A stretch of DNA of 19,921 nt from Candidatus Falkowiibacteriota bacterium (GCA_003647675.1 QMNH01000002.1:1-19921); one strand, 5' to 3'. Positions 7,831 through 15,188 are shown, numbered from the stretch's first letter. Program-made: numbers and translations. The notes: generated from the sequence alone by a model not told the origin.

Positions 7831-8129
7831 TAAAATTTGTTAATATTTTTTCAGCCAAACAATATATTTTTCCCAAGGGGCATGCGCAATATGCTCCTTT
7901 TAAATTTTTATATAATCTAACCTTATTCTCATATACTCCTTTTACTACACAATTTAAAATGTTGCTGAATTTATTCAAAAAAACGAATTTTTTCTTTTAT
8001 AAAAAATAACCCGTTTCAAATTTATTTTTTATTTTCTCCTCTCTCTTCATTTATTTCTTGTACTAAACAAAAAAATTAAATAAACTAATAACAAATTAAA
8101 TAATTCATCAATTTTTTTACGGCTGACTT
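7831..8129. other. AT-rich intergenic region without a supported gene
   Basis: These 299 bases hold one hairpin (7875-7899) and otherwise AT-rich sequence with a pyrimidine-rich patch near 8020-8055. An ATG-started frame at 7815-8009 overlaps the small gene, has no ribosome site and encodes a Phe/Lys-rich string typical of AT-rich non-coding DNA. I see no tRNA or known small RNA. Confidence 0.6.
7875..7910 (+). terminator. Possible terminator of the small plus-strand gene
   Basis: AAGGGGCAT (7875-7883) pairs with ATGCTCCTT (7891-7899) through nine positions, one of them a G-U wobble, with a seven-base loop. The following TTTTAAATTTTTA is T-rich but broken by As, so efficiency is uncertain. 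Confidence 0.5.
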
Positions 8130-8840
8130 TTATATATTAATATACTTTTTCCAAACCTGATACAGCTCCCAAGTAGCGATCAAGTCCCATGAATTATATT
8201 CGGCAATCTCTTTGTATTTTTTCTCTTTAAATAATCTACTGACATCGTCCCCGGTTATACCTTCGGCTTTCGGCGACCTTATACCAAAAGCATTGCAATA
8301 TAGGTGCAAATTCCCCCGTCTTCTTACCGCGCCATAAAAAGAAAACTGGTCTAACAAATCAATATGGCGGACAGTTCCGTATTGGCTGCGCAAATAGCGG
8401 TTTGACATTAAATTAAGAGTTGGCTTTATTTTATGAACCGCGCCACGGATAAGCAAAAAAGGGATGTCAAAAGACCGGCCGTTAAAAGTCACAAACGTTT
8501 TATATTTTAGCACGCCTTGCCAAAAAGCCTTGAGCATTTCCTTCTCAGTTTTGGGCTTGAAACAAAAACTGGCCTCGTTATATTCGGATATTTCTATATC
8601 TAGCGCCTGAAAATAAACCACTCCTTTATTTTTTTCAGTGTCAAAAACCCCTATAGCCGCGATTTCACCGGTAAGGGGCGAAAACCCAAAGCCTTCTTTT
8701 AAATCTTTCAACAATACATTAAACTTCTCTTTGTCATCACCGGCCTGACGGTTTATCCAGCGGGTTAAATTATGCCGGGTAACTTCGTCCAAGCTGTCAA
8801 AGTCCGCCCCAATAGTTTCAATGTCAATAATTAAAGCCAT
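8130..8840 (-). CDS. DEDDy-type 3'-5' exonuclease (RNase H-like fold)
   Basis: A 236-residue stand-alone nuclease of the DnaQ-like superfamily, close to the DNA polymerase B exo2 / predicted exonuclease group. All three motifs are visible with the ATG at 8840: Exo I IIDIET (D6, E8), Exo II FNGRSFDIPFL (N120, D125), and Exo III EYNSWDLIAT (Y215, D219). The Y-x3-D spacing makes it DEDDy. Such enzymes remove nucleotides from 3' ends of DNA or RNA using two metal ions; the exact substrate cannot be told here. An in-frame ATG 33 bp upstream (8873) would add MCSCVLYLNLK, but that segment is translated from the heptad repeat, so I reject it. The gene sits between a terminated lipoprotein gene and a gene-free stretch. 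Confidence 0.88.
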   Translation of the reverse strand: MALIIDIETIGADFDSLDEVTRHNLTRWINRQAGDDKEKFNVLLKDLKEGFGFSPLTGEIAAIGVFDTEKNKGVVYFQALDIEISEYNEASFCFKPKTEKEMLKAFWQGVLKYKTFVTFNGRSFDIPFLLIRGAVHKIKPTLNLMSNRYLRSQYGTVRHIDLLDQFSFYGAVRRRGNLHLYCNAFGIRSPKAEGITGDDVSRLFKEKKYKEIAEYNSWDLIATWELYQVWKKYINI

Positions 8841-8849
8841 TTTTAAATT

Positions 8850-8964
8850 AAGATACAAGACACAAGAGCACAAGAGACAAACAAATTATAAAATACAAAT
8901 TAAAAACAGTTTGTGTCTTTTAAATTTATAATTTGTTTGTATCTTGTTTCTTGTATCTTGCGCC
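8850..8964. repeat. Inverted pair of heptad tracts forming a long hairpin
   Basis: The left arm 8850-8892 and right arm 8925-8959 are reverse complements over about 35 bp apart from an eight-base insertion in the left arm and two mismatches. Each arm is itself built of 7-mers of the TTGTATC type: TTGTATC, TTGTTTC, TTGTATC on the plus strand from 8937, and TTGTCTC, TTGTGTC, TTGTATC on the minus strand from 8880 with one eight-base unit. The region directly precedes the exonuclease start. Confidence 0.82.
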
Positions 8965-8978
8965 CTATTTCTTTCTTT

Positions 8979-9009
8979 AAAAAAGAAGTAACAAATTGTT
9001 ACTCCTTTT
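8979..9009 (-). terminator. Terminator after the DsbA-like lipoprotein gene
   Basis: Positions 8981-8994 pair with 8996-9009 as a near-perfect palindrome centred on 8995; the core is GTAACAA and its complement, with one G-U pair. On the minus strand the descending arm ends in six T. It starts about 25 bp after the lipoprotein stop. Confidence 0.75.
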
Positions 9010-9034
9010 ATATATTATTTCATGTATAATAGAT

Positions 9035-10009
9035 TTAGCTTCCGCATCCCGCATCCGTATCACTGCCGGTAGTTCCGAATCCAAAACCCGGGGACGGCGC
9101 GGCGCTGGATAATTCGGTTCCGCATTGTTCCGGCGAATTATCAAAGCCGGCGCAAATTGTTTTTAACAAAGATGCTGAATCGCGCCCGGAAGATATTTTG
9201 GCGCCGTTAATAACTAAACCTGGAGAGCCGGTTATGCCGTACTTTTGGTTATCGGCCTGATCAACATTAAATTGGGGAAACTGGCCTGATTTCCAGCTTG
9301 ACTTATCGTTATAAAGTTCGGTTACCTTAAATTCTTTATCGGTTGCCGCGACGCAAGAATTTAATTTTGAAGCATTAATACTTACTTTAGACAAACAATC
9401 TTCACCCTTGCCCTCTCCAAGAAAGCATGTTAAATAGGCCAATAATTTATCCGGTTCGTTTTGCTGGATGCAATACTGGTTAAGCTGTTCGTCCAATTCG
9501 GTCTTGCCGTGCATGGCGTAATCGCAAAATTTTAATTTAAAATCAATTTGGTCGCCCAAAGTTTCCAGTACCGGCAAAATGCCTTTTTCTATCTGTGTGC
9601 CATACGGACATTGGCTCATTATAAAAAGCTCCACGCTGGCTTTTTCCGCTTTGGGCACATCCGCTGTTGCCGGCTGCGCAGCTGGAGTATTTTCTTCTTC
9701 GACGGCCACCTCCTTTATTTCTTCAATATCCATTACTTGCGGAAAAAACTTTTTTCCGTCTTTTGTTAGGTATGAATTTATTTCCTCCTGGCCGTTGGGC
9801 ATATTTATCACCATCTTATATAACGAGCCCTCGTCTACGGCTTCTTTTATAGATACTTCGCTACCCGGCTGCATAAGATTATTATTGATAAAATCAACCG
9901 TTATTGCCTTGGCTTCTTCTATGCCAATTTCTTTAACAGCTTCTTCTGTTAAAGCGCAGCCTGATACTATAAATAAAAGCAAAAGGCTTAAAATAAATAC
10001 TTTTTTCAT
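9035..10009 (-). CDS. DsbA/thioredoxin-fold lipoprotein
   Basis: A lipobox VSGC at 15-18 follows a hydrophobic signal, so Cys18 should be lipidated and the protein held on the outer face of the membrane. Residues about 28-98 form a small domain ending in SYLTKDGKKFFPQ, and a Pro/Ala linker (108-120) leads to a thioredoxin-like domain. Its active-site region reads FIMSQCPYGTQ (C134), and TGSPGLVING (262-268) supplies the cis-proline loop. Unlike classic DsbA there is no CxxC: only one cysteine lies at the active site. Further cysteines at 162, 180, 195, 205, 219, 286, 296 and 322 probably form structural disulfides, consistent with an oxidising exterior. The C-terminus is Gly/Ser-rich. Likely an oxidoreductase or disulfide isomerase. 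No Shine-Dalgarno is present; a terminator follows. Confidence 0.88.
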   Translation of the reverse strand: MKKVFILSLLLLFIVSGCALTEEAVKEIGIEEAKAITVDFINNNLMQPGSEVSIKEAVDEGSLYKMVINMPNGQEEINSYLTKDGKKFFPQVMDIEEIKEVAVEEENTPAAQPATADVPKAEKASVELFIMSQCPYGTQIEKGILPVLETLGDQIDFKLKFCDYAMHGKTELDEQLNQYCIQQNEPDKLLAYLTCFLGEGKGEDCLSKVSINASKLNSCVAATDKEFKVTELYNDKSSWKSGQFPQFNVDQADNQKYGITGSPGLVINGAKISSGRDSASLLKTICAGFDNSPEQCGTELSSAAPSPGFGFGTTGSDTDAGCGS

Positions 10010-10083
10010 AAATTTAATTTTATTTAGCTTATTATTTATTAATAAAAATAGTAATTATTAGATTAGCAAATATATGGCTGACT

Positions 10084-10118
10084 GTCAAAAATAATTCCTG
10101 ATGAAAATACCAGGAATT
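10084..10118 (-). terminator. Terminator after the two-helix membrane protein gene
   Basis: AATTCCTG (10093-10100) and CAGGAATT (10111-10118) form a perfect eight-pair stem. On the minus strand ATTTTTG follows, a short T-run after the stem. Confidence 0.7.
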
Positions 10119-10145
10119 GTTTCGTTTTAAAGTATAATTTTTCAA

Positions 10146-10388
10146 TTAAGATAAAACAGATTTTTCTTTTTTAAGCTCTATCCTTATATTCAAATAATAA
10201 CTGACCGCTAAAGAAAAAAAATAAAATACACATAAAATAGAAAATTTACATAAAAAAGTGCCAGCCCTAAGTGTAATTGTTTCTAGCGCTGTGCTGCTGT
10301 CCGTATAATTAAAAAAAACAATATACGCAACGGCTAAAACCACGAAAATACAAAAAATTGAATAAATTATCTTTGTTTTAAAGTTCAT
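10146..10388 (-). CDS. Small membrane protein with two predicted helices
   Basis: An 80-residue protein with two hydrophobic segments at about 8-27 and 46-67 joined by a short loop (FNYTDSSTALETITLRAG) and ending in a charged tail, RIELKKEKSVLS. The lysine distribution suggests both ends are cytoplasmic. The start is supported by GAGAGGG (10400-10394) five bases upstream. I do not recognise the family and no catalytic residue is apparent. It is transcribed divergently from the winged-helix gene, with about 108 bp between the starts, and has its own terminator-like hairpin downstream. Function unknown. Confidence 0.7.
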   Translation of the reverse strand: MNFKTKIIYSIFCIFVVLAVAYIVFFNYTDSSTALETITLRAGTFLCKFSILCVFYFFSLAVSYYLNIRIELKKEKSVLS

Positions 10389-10462
10389 TTTTTCCCTCTC
10401 TTTTTATTATTTTTTATTTTATATTTAAGCTACCGCCAAAACTTTATCACTATTTTTAATAT

Positions 10463-10490
10463 TTGTAAATATTTATAAATCTGCTAAAAT
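10463..10490 (+). promoter_or_regulatory. Extended -10 promoter giving a leaderless winged-helix mRNA
   Basis: TTGTAA (10463-10468) and TAAAAT (10485-10490) are 16 bases apart, with a TGC just before the -10 (extended -10 element). The ATG lies at 10497, six bases past the -10, where transcription would normally begin. The mRNA would therefore be leaderless or nearly so. Confidence 0.7.
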
Positions 10491-10496
10491 ATAAAT

Positions 10497-11327
10497 ATGG
10501 ACAACATAAAAAATAACAACACGAATAAAGACATAAATAAAGAAGGGGAAACAAGCGTATCCGAAAAAAATACGGCAAATATTAACCCAAATTCAAATTC
10601 TGTTAATAAAAACCAAGACACCCAAAAAGAAATAATTTCTCCTATAGAAGAAAAATTTAAGGGTAAAGATGAATCGCCCGCAGAGAACGAAAATAAAGAA
10701 CCCGTTGAAAATAATGGCGAAAACCAGACGACAAGTGAAACCGTACTATCTGCCGAAAACGAAACCGAACTACCCGCGGTACCTGTTCTGAACGAAGTTG
10801 AAGAAAGCGAAGCCGAACTACCGCATCAGCCTGACCCGATCAGGCCGGATGATATAGCGGAAATCGAGCAAAAGCCGCCGGAAAAAATTATTACGGATGA
10901 AGATATAAAAAAAGCCAAGGAAATAGAACCGACTACGCCTGTTCTGGAAGCGCCGAAAGAAGAACGGTTGGACGCGCCGCCAAAGCTTGAACAGCTTGAG
11001 CCGCTTACGCCGGCAAAAAAGAAAAAGATCCTACCCGAAACCATGGACTCTTCCGAGGTAGTCGTCTGTCTTAAAGACCTGCGCGTCCGCCTTAAGGAGT
11101 TGCTTGTTAGGGCCAATAAAGCGCGTAAAACTCACTCTGAAAAAAACTTGGATATTATTATGGAGTATACCTGGCGTACGCAAAAAGTAACCAACAACGA
11201 TGTGGAGCGGATAACCGGGGTAAAGCATAGCCAGGCTACCCGCTATTTAAAAAAATTGGTCAAACAAGGCAAGCTAATCCGCTTTGGCCGCTATAGATAC
11301 ACTTTTTACAAACCAATTAAAAAATAA
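10497..11327 (+). CDS. Winged-helix DNA-binding protein with long acidic N-terminal region
   Basis: The 276 residues split in two. Residues 1-180 are low-complexity and disordered, first Asn-rich (KNNNTNKDINK), then Glu/Pro-rich. The C-terminal part (about 185-276) is folded: a helix DLRVRLKELLVRANKARKTH and then a winged-helix domain, with NLDIIMEYTWRTQKVTNNDV, recognition helix GVKHSQATRYLKKLVKQGKL at about 241-260, and wing IRFGRYRYTFYKP. This resembles small transcriptional or replication-associated DNA-binding modules, but I cannot assign a regulon. The peptide VPVLNEVEES near 95-104 is encoded by a diverged REP-like element. The gene is convergent with gyrA and shares a terminator with it. 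Coding status is strong, function only generic. Confidence 0.85.
   Translation: MDNIKNNNTNKDINKEGETSVSEKNTANINPNSNSVNKNQDTQKEIISPIEEKFKGKDESPAENENKEPVENNGENQTTSETVLSAENETELPAVPVLNEVEESEAELPHQPDPIRPDDIAEIEQKPPEKIITDEDIKKAKEIEPTTPVLEAPKEERLDAPPKLEQLEPLTPAKKKKILPETMDSSEVVVCLKDLRVRLKELLVRANKARKTHSEKNLDIIMEYTWRTQKVTNNDVERITGVKHSQATRYLKKLVKQGKLIRFGRYRYTFYKPIKK
10782..10804 (+). repeat. Diverged REP-like element inside the winged-helix gene
   Basis: The 23 bases here match, at about 19 positions, the palindromic repeat that begins CCTGTCCTGAGCGAAG and continues TCGAAGG, which I know from many bacterial genomes. It is in frame and contributes PVLNEVEE to the disordered region. The consensus comes from memory, so the match is tentative. 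Confidence 0.5.
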
Positions 11328-11341
11328 TTTTATTGAAATAT

Positions 11342-11377
11342 AAAAAAGGCTCCACTTAAATAAGCAAAGCCTTTTTT
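11342..11377. terminator. Bidirectional terminator between the winged-helix gene and gyrA
   Basis: AAAAAAGGCT (11342-11351) and AGCCTTTTTT (11368-11377) pair perfectly, with an inner CTTA/TAAG. The stem carries a T-run on both strands and serves the two convergent genes. Confidence 0.88.
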
Positions 11378-11387
11378 ATATTTCTCT

Positions 11388-11422
11388 GTTAACTGTTAAT
11401 TGTTAAATGTTAAATGTTATCT
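11388..11422. repeat. Five tandem heptads reaching the gyrA stop codon
   Basis: On the plus strand five consecutive 7-mers begin GTTA: GTTAACT, GTTAATT, GTTAAAT (twice) and GTTATCT. The last base belongs to the gyrA TGA stop codon. Confidence 0.85.
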
Positions 11423-14223
11423 CACACCCACGTCATCGAAGCCACTCTATCCGAAGCTTCTTTAAAGCGCATCAGCCTGACACCCTGGGTATCGCGGCCG
11501 GTCTGGTTAACCGACTTATAGGGCATCCTAATAACCTGCCCCTTTTCGGAAATAATAACTAAGTCCTTGCCGCTCATTATATCCGAGTTTACAACATAAG
11601 CATTGGTTATTTTTCCGGTTTTAGACGTAACTTTCGCGGTCTTAATCCCCGAACCTCCCCGTCCCTGTACTTTATATAAATTAATCGGAGTTCGCTTGCC
11701 AAACCCATGCCGCATAACCGTAAGCACCTGGTATTTCTTTAATTTTTCCTTATCGGTTTTAATAATGCCCATACCGACTACCACGTCATCTTTTCCTTTA
11801 AGCCTGACGCCCCTGACTCCGGCCGCGGTCCGGCCCATGTCCCTGACATCGGATTCTTTAAAACGTATTGCTTGGCCGTTGGCGGTAATTAGTTGTATGT
11901 GATCCGTGCCAAGCGTCGGTTTTGCCCAGCTTAACTTATCTTCCGGTTTTATTTTTATCGCCAATAGTCCGCTGCGGCGAACATTTTGAAACGCTTCAAT
12001 CTTAACTTTTTTAACCAGGCCTTTTTCGGTAGCAAAAAACAAAAATTTTGCTTTTGATATTTTATCAAGCGGTAAAATCGAAGTAATTTGCTCTGATGGT
12101 GAAAGCTGAAGAAAATTTACTATGGCCTGGCCTTTAGCAGTCCGGGCCGCCTGGGGAATTTCGTATGCTTTAAGCTGGAAAACCCGGCCGCGCGTAGTAA
12201 AAAACAAAACGTCTGAATGCGTCATGGTTGTAAACATAAACTCAACCATATCTTCCTCTTTGGTTGATAAGCCAATCACTCCCTTGCCGCCCCGGTGCTG
12301 GGCCTTAAAAGTATCCGGATCTATCCGCTTAATATAGCCGTCCCGGGTCATAAATACTACCGATTCTTCGTTCGGCACTAAATCTTCTATTGAAAAATCT
12401 TTTACTCCATGCACCACTACCTTGGTTTTACGGTCATCACCGTATTTATCGTTTATGGCGTTTATTTCATCTTTTATAATTTGTTTAATTTTGGATTTGG
12501 ATTTTAAAATCGCTTCCAATTCTTTAATAAGCGTTTTCTTTTCTTTTAATTCATCCTCTATTTTTATCCTTTCCAATCCGGCTAAAGTCTGAAGCCGCAT
12601 CTCAAGTATGGCTATGGCCTGCCTTTCGGTTAGTTTAAACTTTTTTATTAAGCTTGTTTTCGCTATTTCCTTATCTTTTGAAGCTTTTATGGTTTTAATG
12701 ACTTCGTCAATATTCTTTAACGCAACCATCAACCCTTCTAAAATATGGGCTCTTTCTTGGGCTTTATTTAAATCAAACTGGGTGCGCCGACGCACAACTT
12801 CCTGGCGATGCTTTATAAACTCTTCCAAGACCATCTTTAAAGTTAAAACCTTAGGCTGCAGTCCGTCTATTAAAGCCAACATATTTACATGGAATGTTTC
12901 CTGAAGCTGGGTATGTTTATATAAGCTGTTTAAAATCTTCTTCGGGTAAGCGTCCTTTTTAAGGTCAACCACGACGCGCACGCCATCTTTATCCGACTCA
13001 TCGCGCAAATCTTTTATGCCGCCAAGTTTTTTACTTTTCACTAAAAAAGCGATTTTTTCAACCAAAGTGGCCTTGTTAACCTGATAAGGAATTTCGGTAA
13101 TGATAATTTTATAACTCCCGGCTTTAGTTTCTTCTATTTCGGCCCGACCGCGAATTACAATTCCGCCCTTGCCCGTAGCGTAAGCCTGCAGGATATCTTT
13201 ATTATTGTAAATTATCCCGCCGGTAGGAAAGTCCGGACCCTTAACAAACTGCATCAAGTCTTCGTTCGTTGCCTCCGGATTGTCGGTTAAATAATTTATT
13301 GCTTCTATTAATTCCCTTAAATTATGGGGCGGGATGTTCGTTGCCATGCCGACCGCGATCCCCATAGTGCCATTAATTAGTAAATTAGGCAATTTTGCCG
13401 GCATTACTTGCGGCTCTTTATGGGAACCGTCAAAATTCGGGGAAAAATTTACCGTATCTTTTTCTATATCAAACAATAATTCTTCGGCAATAGCCGACAT
13501 TTTCGCTTCGGTATAGCGCATCGCCGCCGCACTGTCACCGTCCATTGAACCAAAATTTCCCTGGCCACGCACTAAGGGATAGCGCAAAGAAAATACCTGT
13601 GCCATCCTGACCATTGACTCATACACCGCGGCATCGCCGTGCGGATGGTACTTACCTAAAACTTCACCTACTACCGTGGCTGATTTCCTGAATTTTGCTC
13701 CTGCTCTGAGTCCGATGCTCCACATCGCGTAAAGTATGCGACGATGTACCGGCTTAAGCCCATCCCTTACGTCCGGCAAAGCCCGGGAAACAATTACGCT
13801 CATCGCGTAATCCAAATACGACTTACGCATTTCGTCGGATATCGGCAAAGGCTCAACTGTTCCATACTCGGTCTTTTGTCTTTCGGTAACGATAAGCATC
13901 TTGGGCGCGTCATCTTTTCCTTCTCCTTTATTTTCTTTGTTCGCGGCAGTCTCGTTTGATTTAAGGGACGCGGCTCTCTTACTGGACTGTTTTGTCTGTT
14001 CGTCTTTCTCTGGGGAACTTGCGGACTCTATCCGTGGGGCTTCTTTTTGTTTATCTTCCTCTTCAATTGCTTTAACGCGCGAAACAGCCGCTTTTTTAGT
14101 AGAATCTTTTTTTATCGGCTTTTTCACGGTTGCTTTTTTTACCTCCGGTTTTTTAGGTTTTAACTTTTTAACAACCGGCTTTTTCACATTTTTCTTTTTT
14201 GATATTTTTAATTTTTTTGCCAT
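11422..14223 (-). CDS. gyrA: DNA gyrase subunit A with N-terminal lysine-rich extension
   Basis: GyrA cuts and reseals DNA in the gyrase A2B2 complex. The core starts near residue 124 ([20 protein letters not shown]) and carries the catalytic tyrosine Y237 in AAMRYTEAK, plus [19 protein letters not shown] at 191-209. The coiled-coil gate and a C-terminal beta-pinwheel follow. A GyrA-box-like QHRGGKG starts the pinwheel, which favours gyrase over topoisomerase IV. At 933 residues it is longer than usual because of about 120 extra N-terminal residues: a VKKP/KK-rich histone H1-like stretch (1-50), then a mixed-charge segment. An in-frame Met at 109 (13899) could be a shorter start but lacks a Shine-Dalgarno, and the whole extension is open and compositionally coherent. 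A TATAAT lies upstream at 14255-14250. Confidence 0.95.
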   Translation of the reverse strand: MAKKLKISKKKNVKKPVVKKLKPKKPEVKKATVKKPIKKDSTKKAAVSRVKAIEEEDKQKEAPRIESASSPEKDEQTKQSSKRAASLKSNETAANKENKGEGKDDAPKMLIVTERQKTEYGTVEPLPISDEMRKSYLDYAMSVIVSRALPDVRDGLKPVHRRILYAMWSIGLRAGAKFRKSATVVGEVLGKYHPHGDAAVYESMVRMAQVFSLRYPLVRGQGNFGSMDGDSAAAMRYTEAKMSAIAEELLFDIEKDTVNFSPNFDGSHKEPQVMPAKLPNLLINGTMGIAVGMATNIPPHNLRELIEAINYLTDNPEATNEDLMQFVKGPDFPTGGIIYNNKDILQAYATGKGGIVIRGRAEIEETKAGSYKIIITEIPYQVNKATLVEKIAFLVKSKKLGGIKDLRDESDKDGVRVVVDLKKDAYPKKILNSLYKHTQLQETFHVNMLALIDGLQPKVLTLKMVLEEFIKHRQEVVRRRTQFDLNKAQERAHILEGLMVALKNIDEVIKTIKASKDKEIAKTSLIKKFKLTERQAIAILEMRLQTLAGLERIKIEDELKEKKTLIKELEAILKSKSKIKQIIKDEINAINDKYGDDRKTKVVVHGVKDFSIEDLVPNEESVVFMTRDGYIKRIDPDTFKAQHRGGKGVIGLSTKEEDMVEFMFTTMTHSDVLFFTTRGRVFQLKAYEIPQAARTAKGQAIVNFLQLSPSEQITSILPLDKISKAKFLFFATEKGLVKKVKIEAFQNVRRSGLLAIKIKPEDKLSWAKPTLGTDHIQLITANGQAIRFKESDVRDMGRTAAGVRGVRLKGKDDVVVGMGIIKTDKEKLKKYQVLTVMRHGFGKRTPINLYKVQGRGGSGIKTAKVTSKTGKITNAYVVNSDIMSGKDLVIISEKGQVIRMPYKSVNQTGRDTQGVRLMRFKEASDRVASMTWV

Positions 14224-14249
14224 ATCCTATTAGAGCTTTACTCTTTTAA

Positions 14250-14255
14250 ATTATA
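14250..14255 (-). promoter_or_regulatory. -10 hexamer upstream of gyrA
   Basis: A perfect TATAAT on the minus strand, 26 bases before the ATG. No -35 close to consensus is found at 15-18 bases, so a promoter is only suggested. It does support the upstream ATG, and hence the GyrA extension, being transcribed. Confidence 0.4.
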
Positions 14256-14327
14256 ATTATTGTTTTAGTAAATCAGCTGTTTACTTTTTACCAATTAATT
14301 TGTGTCTATTTTAAAAAAGATTAAAAT

Positions 14328-14957
14328 TTACTGCTCTGCCTCCAGTTTTTTCTTTAATTCTTCTATTTCCTCTGCTGATACTTTCGTATTCATGACTGTG
14401 CCGGTAGCAATGTCTATTTCTAGAGTAGAAGTGGAAAACAAACTCGCTGGCTCCGCTTCATTACTGGTTGGCAATTCGCCTTGCTCACCGCCCGGCTCTT
14501 CGATATTTTTTATTTCTTCATAACTATCTTTAAAGTCACTAATTTTTTCTTCAAGTTCTCTGGTCATTTCCTGCCAGTCGGATATGCCGGACTCGCTGTC
14601 ATTTTTTTCTTGCAATACTTTAAAAGTGTGTCTAATATTATAAATCCACAAAATCGCAACCAAAAGCATGAAAAAAATAACCCCGCTCCACATTATCATC
14701 TCTTTACTGCGCTCTATTTTTTCCTCTAAAATTCTGCCTTCCGGCCCGCTTGCCTCTATTTTTTGCGGAGCCGCTTTCTTGGTTATTTTGGCTGTTTTTC
14801 TGGTAATTTTCTGCTCCTCTCTCTTTCCTTTCCTTATTTTTCGCTTTTTTTGCCTCTTAACTATTTTCTTTCCGGTTAACTTTTTTACCTTAACCTTAAG
14901 ACTGGTTTTGCTTGGCTTTTCAAAAATATTATTTCTTTTTTGTCCTCCTTCGGGCAT
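14328..14957 (-). CDS. Single-pass membrane protein with basic N-terminus
   Basis: A 209-residue protein of unknown function. Residues 1-62 are very basic (LKVKVKKLTGKKIVKRQKKR and similar), followed by one membrane segment at about 87-107 (MIMWSGVIFFMLLVAILWIY). An acidic region follows with a predicted coiled coil (WQEMTRELEEKISDFKDSYE, about 128-150) and a second helix at the C-terminus (SAEEIEELKKKLEAEQ). By the positive-inside rule the basic half faces the cytoplasm and could touch nucleic acid. The gene lies 104 bp upstream of gyrA on the same strand and may be co-transcribed with it. Its ATG has no upstream Shine-Dalgarno; an AAGGAGG falls inside codons 3-5, probably by chance. No homologous family recognised. 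Confidence 0.75.
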   Translation of the reverse strand: MPEGGQKRNNIFEKPSKTSLKVKVKKLTGKKIVKRQKKRKIRKGKREEQKITRKTAKITKKAAPQKIEASGPEGRILEEKIERSKEMIMWSGVIFFMLLVAILWIYNIRHTFKVLQEKNDSESGISDWQEMTRELEEKISDFKDSYEEIKNIEEPGGEQGELPTSNEAEPASLFSTSTLEIDIATGTVMNTKVSAEEIEELKKKLEAEQ

Positions 14958-14975
14958 AATATAGTATTATTCATA

Positions 14976-15034
14976 ACAATAAAAATCACTCGAAATAGAG
15001 TGTTATTGTACTTAAATTGTAACAAATAATTCAA
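14976..15034 (-). promoter_or_regulatory. Promoter and dyad operator of the single-pass membrane protein gene
   Basis: On the minus strand TTGAAT (15034-15029) and TACAAT (15010-15005) are 18 bases apart. A two-part dyad covers the -10 and start site: ACAATAA/TTATTGT (14976-14982 with 15003-15009) enclosing CACTC/GAGTG (14987-14991 with 14998-15002). Its position suggests a repressor site rather than a transcribed hairpin. Confidence 0.55.
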
Positions 15035-15067
15035 ATAAAGTAAAGTGAATATCGCCTATAAAAATTA

Positions 15068-15096
15068 TTGATATTTTCACTAAAATTTAGTAAAAT
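15068..15096 (+). promoter_or_regulatory. Upstream copy of the GH13 promoter
   Basis: TTGATA (15068-15073) and TAAAAT (15091-15096) are separated by exactly 17 bases. The dyad ACTAAA/TTTAGT (15079-15091) fills the spacer and runs into the -10, where a regulator would block polymerase. Confidence 0.7.
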
Positions 15097-15135
15097 GTTA
15101 GTATTAAACTAAGTTATTATTGGCCTAAAAAATTA

Positions 15136-15164
15136 TTGATATTTTCACTAAAATTTAGTAAAAT
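15136..15164 (+). promoter_or_regulatory. Proximal copy of the GH13 promoter
   Basis: TTGATA (15136-15141) and TAAAAT (15159-15164), 17-base spacer, identical to the upstream copy. The start would fall near 15171, giving a leader of only about 18 nt without a Shine-Dalgarno. The second dyad (15166-15180) lies at and just past the start point. Confidence 0.75.
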
Positions 15165-15188
15165 GTTAGTATTAAACTAAATTATTTT

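Larger units (their letters stand above)
15060..15180 (+). repeat. Perfect 53-bp tandem duplication of promoter DNA
   Basis: Positions 15060-15112 and 15128-15180 are identical over 53 bp, with a 68-bp period. Each copy holds a complete promoter and two dyads: ACTAAA/TTTAGT around one central base, and TTAGT/ACTAA around five bases. The second copy ends eight bases before the ATG of the GH13 gene. Confidence 0.95.

Noticed and set aside
7815..8009. A 64-codon frame overlapping the end of the small cysteine gene
   Set aside because: No ribosome site, Phe/Lys/Tyr-rich composition as expected of random AT-rich DNA, and it contains the hairpin that seems to end the previous gene.
8841..8873. Upstream in-frame ATG for the exonuclease
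   Set aside because: The added residues come from the heptad repeat, and the family motif DIET begins properly just after the ATG at 8840.
9579..10061. A 160-codon plus-strand frame opposite the lipoprotein gene
   Set aside because: The minus-strand protein has a lipobox, thioredoxin motifs and family resemblance; the plus frame has none.
15060..15180. CRISPR array
   Set aside because: Only two repeats, the spacer is 15 bp, and each copy holds promoter elements; no cas genes are near.
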